Below, piece after piece: positions 9,217-12,446 of a DNA stretch of 12,446 nt. Source of the DNA: an uncultured bacterium. GTDB lineage: Bacteria; Patescibacteriota; Gracilibacteria; Absconditabacterales; Absconditicoccaceae. Under the pieces are notes generated by a model. That model made no database searches, was not told where the DNA came from, and saw only the letters and a list, made by a program, of their open reading frames with translations. The position numbers and the translations under genes are program-made. The stretch spans positions 1-12,446 of the forward strand of contig CAJZIX010000020.1 in NCBI GenBank assembly GCA_916049765.1. Reading direction: 5' to 3'. Position 1 is the stretch's first letter. Every line of letters begins with the position of its first letter.

Positions 9217-10719
9217 ATGAGCCTTGCAAACAAGTATCGTCCACAAACGTTTGATGAAATGATTGGTCAAGAGCATATTATTGATATTCTCAAGGCTCAG
9301 ATGTTGGCGAGGGATACCGTACATCATAATTATCTACTTTTTTGACCTAGAGGAACAGGGAAAACAACTTCAGCAAGATTGATTGCTAAGGGGCTCAATT
9401 GTCTCAACCTTCAAAATGGAAATCCATGTAATCATTGTGCAAACTGTGAACTCATCAATACCGGAACAAGTTTGGATTATGTAGAGATTGATGCGGCTTC
9501 TCATACAGGAGTAGATAATATTAGAGAGGAAATTATTGATAAAGTGCTCTATCCTCCTACAGCACTGAGAAAAAAAATCTATGTCATAGATGAAGTCCAT
9601 ATGCTGAGTAAAGGGGCTTTTAATGCACTTTTGAAGACGATAGAAGAACCAAAAAGCAATGTCTGCTTTATTTTTGCGACGACAGAAATTCATAAAGTTC
9701 CAGATACAATTATTTCTCGTTGTCAGGTGTTCAATTATAGAAAGGTAAAAAATGATGTGATGGTTCAATATTTGCTTCATATTGCAAAGGCTGAAGGCTT
9801 AGAAGCTACAGTTCCAGCTTTAGAAATTATTGCGAGTATCTCAGAAGGTTGCGTGAGAGATGCTGTAAAATATGTAGATCAGGTCAGTATTCTCGGTGCA
9901 ATTAACGAGGAAAATATTACGAGATTTCTAGGAGTGGCTGGCGAATCAACCATTAAAAATCTGATTGCGACCATAAAAACCTGAACGAGAGAACAAATTT
10001 TTGCTCAGCTTGATCAAATCAATCAAAATGGAATAGATCTTGGACAGTTTGCAAAACAGATAATCGGTTATATTGATCAGCATCTTTTGGAGGATGTAGA
10101 TTTTTTGCTTCAATGTTCAGAGCTATTTTGAAAGGTGCTTAGTACCCTTAAACGATATCCTTATCCTATTGTAGCCTATAAAATAGCAGTGAATAGTTAT
10201 CTTAAATCAGATCAAGAAGCCTGATCTTCTGTTTCTCAGGTTCAAAAGCCTAATATTCCATCTGAAACTATGGTCATTCAAAAAAATAATGCCCAAGAAA
10301 CTATGGTAAAAAAACCTGAACCCACAGTTGGTCAGAGCAGTGAGGAGAAAGAATCAATATCTGAAAAAAATCATTCAGAAATCGCTTCGAATAGCGCTTC
10401 TCTCCCTTCTCAAAGTGCTACTTCAGTTCAGATTTCTAATCCTTCTTCTGATCCAAAAAAGCTCTGGGAAGCAGTTATTTCAAAGCTTCAGAAACCAACC
10501 GTGCAATCTAATCTGAAAGATCAGGCGATTATTGAAAAGATAGAAGGAAACCAGATTTTTCTTATTGTGATTACAAAAATCGCAGAAATGCTCCTCAATA
10601 ACGAGGAAAATAAAAAACAAATTGAATGATTCTTGACAGAAGAGCTTTGAGTTCCTGTTCAATTAGTAGTTAGTTTTGAGAAGAAAGAAGATTATTTTGC
10701 GAGGAAAATGGGGCTATAA
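9217..10719 (+). CDS. dnaX: DNA polymerase III subunit gamma/tau
   Basis: A 500-residue clamp-loader ATPase of the replisome. It begins MSLANKYRPQTFDEMIGQEH, the standard DnaX N-terminus, which fixes the ATG at 9217. P-loop GPRGTGKTT starts at residue 43, with its first Gly encoded by UGA (9343-9345). Cys62, Cys71, Cys74 and Cys77 form the zinc module, Asp125-Glu126 is Walker B (YVIDEVHML), ATTE (154-157) sensor 1, and SRC (167-169) carries the arginine finger. A clamp-loader collar domain follows, then a Ser/Glu/Pro-rich linker (about 336-405) and a short C-terminal domain ending at UAA. Six UGA codons are in frame. The length fits a tau-like product. No typical frameshift signal for a separate gamma form stands out. 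Confidence 0.97.
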
Positions 10720-10743
10720 ATTATAGTATTCATTTTTTCAAGG

Positions 10744-10787
10744 AAACTATGAGTGTTTCTGAATAGTTTATTCACAATATCTTTGTG
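10744..10787. terminator. Possible hairpins between convergent genes
   Basis: Two small inverted repeats lie in the 92-base gap between dnaX and the convergent TPR-like gene: AAACTAT (10744-10750) with ATAGTTT (10763-10769), and CACAA (10773-10777) with TTGTG (10783-10787). Neither is followed by a good T-run on either strand, so a terminator role is only suggested by position. Confidence 0.25.
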
Positions 10788-10811
10788 CAAAAGTGAAGCA
10801 TCTGATACTAT

Positions 10812-12275
10812 TTATTCTTCTAATTCATTTGCTTTCAGAATTAATTGTTTGAGATGAGCTTTTTCTTCTGCTATTTTTGCAAGACCAATGGCCTTCATAA
10901 AGGTCGTTGTTGCTTTTTCTTGATTTCATTCCGCTAAGGCAAGTTCTCATAATAGTTGGAAGAATTCAGATTTTGGCGTCTTTCTAGCAAAACGATTGAT
11001 TTGAGCTTCTAGATTAGGATCAGAAAGTTCTTTTGTATGTACTTTGAGTCATAATTCTCCGTAATCACAGATTTGCAGATCTTCTCAGGAAAGTTTTTCA
11101 GCACAGGTCAAAAGATAGGATTGAACCAGCTTTGGATTTTTTTTGAGATAGAGAGATTCTTGTCCTATGCGATAGGGTTTCCAAAAAGCTTCTTCAAAAA
11201 AAGAGTAAAAATCAGATTTTTTAATAGAAGGGTAGCCTAAAAGTCTCTGTCGACCATTGAAAACTTTGTTCTGCTCTCCAAGTGCGATATAGCTTAAGAT
11301 TAAATATCTATCAGAATCTAGAAGAATACGGTTATCGCTAATTTGGGCAAGATAGAGTACGGCATCATCATATTTTCCTAGCTGATAATAGCAAATTCCA
11401 AGATGATAAAGATAAAGATTCTTCCCTTGACGGTCAAGTTTGAGAAGCTGAGAAAAATAGCTAGCTGCAGAAGCCCACTTGCCCATCATAAAGTCTATGT
11501 TTGCGAGAATCTGTTGGGGTAAAATATAATCTGAATGCTGATTAGTAAGTTGTAATGCTATTTTTTTTGCAGGGGCCAGGAAGCCTTCATTCATCAGTTG
11601 GTATGAGAGTAGCCCTTCTTGGTAGTATTCAGGAACGTCTTTAAGAGATTGATATTGACTAAAGGCAGAAGCAATAGCTTTTCAAAAGCTTTCATACTGA
11701 CTTCCTTTTAGGAGTTTTAGTTTACTCTTTGCTTCATCAAAACGGAGTTCTACAAGATCAAATACGATACTATAATAATTTTTTTCAAGTTCAGAAAAAA
11801 CTTTTTGTTGGTAAAGCTGCTCTAAAAGGTTCTTTACTTGCTGATATTCTTTGTCTGAAGTCTGAGAGAAGGTGTTGATTCAGATTTTGAAAGCAGTATC
11901 AGCTGGGAGTTGATTCTGAATTTCAGAGCTTAAAGAAAGATAAATTTTCTTTGCCTTATCAAACTGATTATCAAGAAGGTAAGAGGTGATCAAGAGCTCA
12001 GCATTTTTTTTATTTGTTTGCTGTTGAAAATCTTGCTCGAGAAGTTCAATTTTGTCTTTCAGAGTTTCTAAAGTTTCGAGATCATTCAGTGAAATTTTCT
12101 TTTCACCAGTTAAAAAATCAGAATAAAGAGGGGAGTCTACGTTTCTTTCTGTTGTTTGTTCTTTTAAGATAGGGGAGATTAAGTCATCTTTTTTTGCTTC
12201 AAAAAAAACAAATCCGATCCAAGCTAAAAAAAGGATTCCTCCAAAAAAATATCAAAGACTTCACCGTTTTTTCAT
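10812..12275 (-). CDS. Membrane-anchored TPR-like repeat protein
   Basis: A 487-residue protein starting with a basic stretch and one hydrophobic helix (MKKRGSLGYF, helix about 8-25), which should leave the rest outside the membrane. The remainder is helical and TPR-like: repeated units such as KWASAASYFSQLLKLD, NLYLYHLGICYYQLGKYDDAVLYL and ELALAEGNQEKATTTFMKAI show the alternating small and aromatic residues of tetratricopeptide repeats, which bind protein partners. Eight UGA codons are in frame (12261, 12252, 11880, 11682, 11085, 11049, 10947, 10926). The start at 12273-12275 puts the anchor at the N-terminus; a stop lies 15 codons upstream in frame. TATGAT at 12325-12330 (minus strand) may be its -10 box. 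Partners are unknown. It converges on dnaX. Confidence 0.82.
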
Positions 12276-12360
12276 TTCTTTGTGTGTTTGAAGGAGTAAA
12301 GATGTTCCGTATGGGATTCTTTAAATCATATTGAGAACTAGAGTCTTTCCATTAAGCATG

Positions 12361-12446
12361 CTAATTTTTACAATCTTGAGCGCATCTATTGCTAGGGGTC
12401 ATAGGAGTCCAAGTTTTACCATTACAGTAGCAGAAACATCCTGCTT
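12361..12446 (-). CDS. C-terminus of a cysteine-rich protein (cut by window edge)
   Basis: The minus strand carries 27 codons ending in UAG at 12361-12363. The peptide has five Cys, in a pattern CxCxC, then NGKTWTPM, then CAQDCK, which looks like a small secreted or disulfide-rich domain. A second frame is open to 12321 (UAA) and reads a more hydrophobic peptide with one UGA. I prefer the cysteine-rich frame for its protein-like composition, but with so little sequence the choice is uncertain. It lies upstream of the TPR-like gene on the same strand. Confidence 0.4.
   Translation of the reverse strand, partial: AGCFCYCNGKTWTPMTPSNRCAQDCKN

Noticed and set aside
9343..9345. UGA read as tryptophan, as in mycoplasmas (code 4)
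   Set aside because: The P-loop and KSGT motifs need Gly at these positions, and Trp is still encoded by UGG in the same genes.
9370..9780. Long minus-strand open frame inside dnaX, and similar ones at 5247-5633 and 6074-6430
   Set aside because: They are antisense shadows of strong coding regions, with unusual composition and no motif.
10270..10380. Programmed frameshift in dnaX at the A-runs
   Set aside because: There is no canonical slippery heptamer with a following stem-loop, and the full frame already gives a complete tau-like protein.
12291..12355. Plus-strand AAGGAG followed by ATG at 12302 and a 17-codon frame
   Set aside because: It lies in the gap between two minus-strand genes, is very short and has no further support.
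12393..12410. GGGGTCATAGG-AGTCC resembling the tRNA-Val fragment at 86-104, as a possible second att half
   Set aside because: Only 11 contiguous bases match, it lies inside a probable coding end, and the T-loop is missing.
12321..12446. Alternative C-terminal frame on the minus strand, ending at 12321
   Set aside because: It is open, but its composition is less protein-like than the cysteine-rich frame. It is kept as an alternative only, since the window end prevents a decision.

Overview
Organism. The window is AT-rich and reads sensibly only if UGA is a glycine codon (genetic code 25). That code is known from Candidatus Absconditabacteria (SR1) and Gracilibacteria in the Candidate Phyla Radiation. 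About 54 in-frame UGA codons interrupt otherwise intact genes, and no gene ends in UGA: every stop found is UAA or UAG. Two UGA codons fall on glycines required for function: the first Gly of the DnaX P-loop (9343-9345) and the Gly of the penicillin-binding protein KSGT motif (8027-8029). Under the standard code nearly every gene here would look broken. Translations across UGA were done by hand.

Layout. Positions 1-22 are the 3' end of a tRNA resembling tRNA-Gly, followed by a terminator and a truncated tRNA-Val-like piece (73-107). A CoA-binding-fold protein (minus, 178-561) and a four-helix membrane protein (plus, 651-1202) diverge from a short region holding a perfect TTGACA/TATAAT promoter. 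ClpP (minus, 1242-1838) lies downstream of a secreted orphan protein (minus, 1880-2857), probably in one transcript.

From 3067 to 10719 five plus-strand genes follow with gaps of 17-82 bases: a secreted protein with a peptidoglycan-binding domain, a pseudopilin-like protein, a very large class B penicillin-binding protein, a degenerate transketolase-like protein, and DnaX (DNA polymerase III gamma/tau). The first three act at the cell envelope. The spacing suggests a joint transcript combining envelope and replication functions.

Convergent to dnaX is a membrane-anchored TPR-like protein (minus, 10812-12275). The window ends in the C-terminus of another minus-strand gene, apparently cysteine-rich. 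I saw no CRISPR array, insertion sequence or rRNA.

The points most worth a second look are the recoding itself, the Asp-to-Asn change in the ClpP triad, the enlarged penicillin-binding protein, the transketolase-like protein, the uneven use of UGA between genes, and the tRNA pieces at the left edge.
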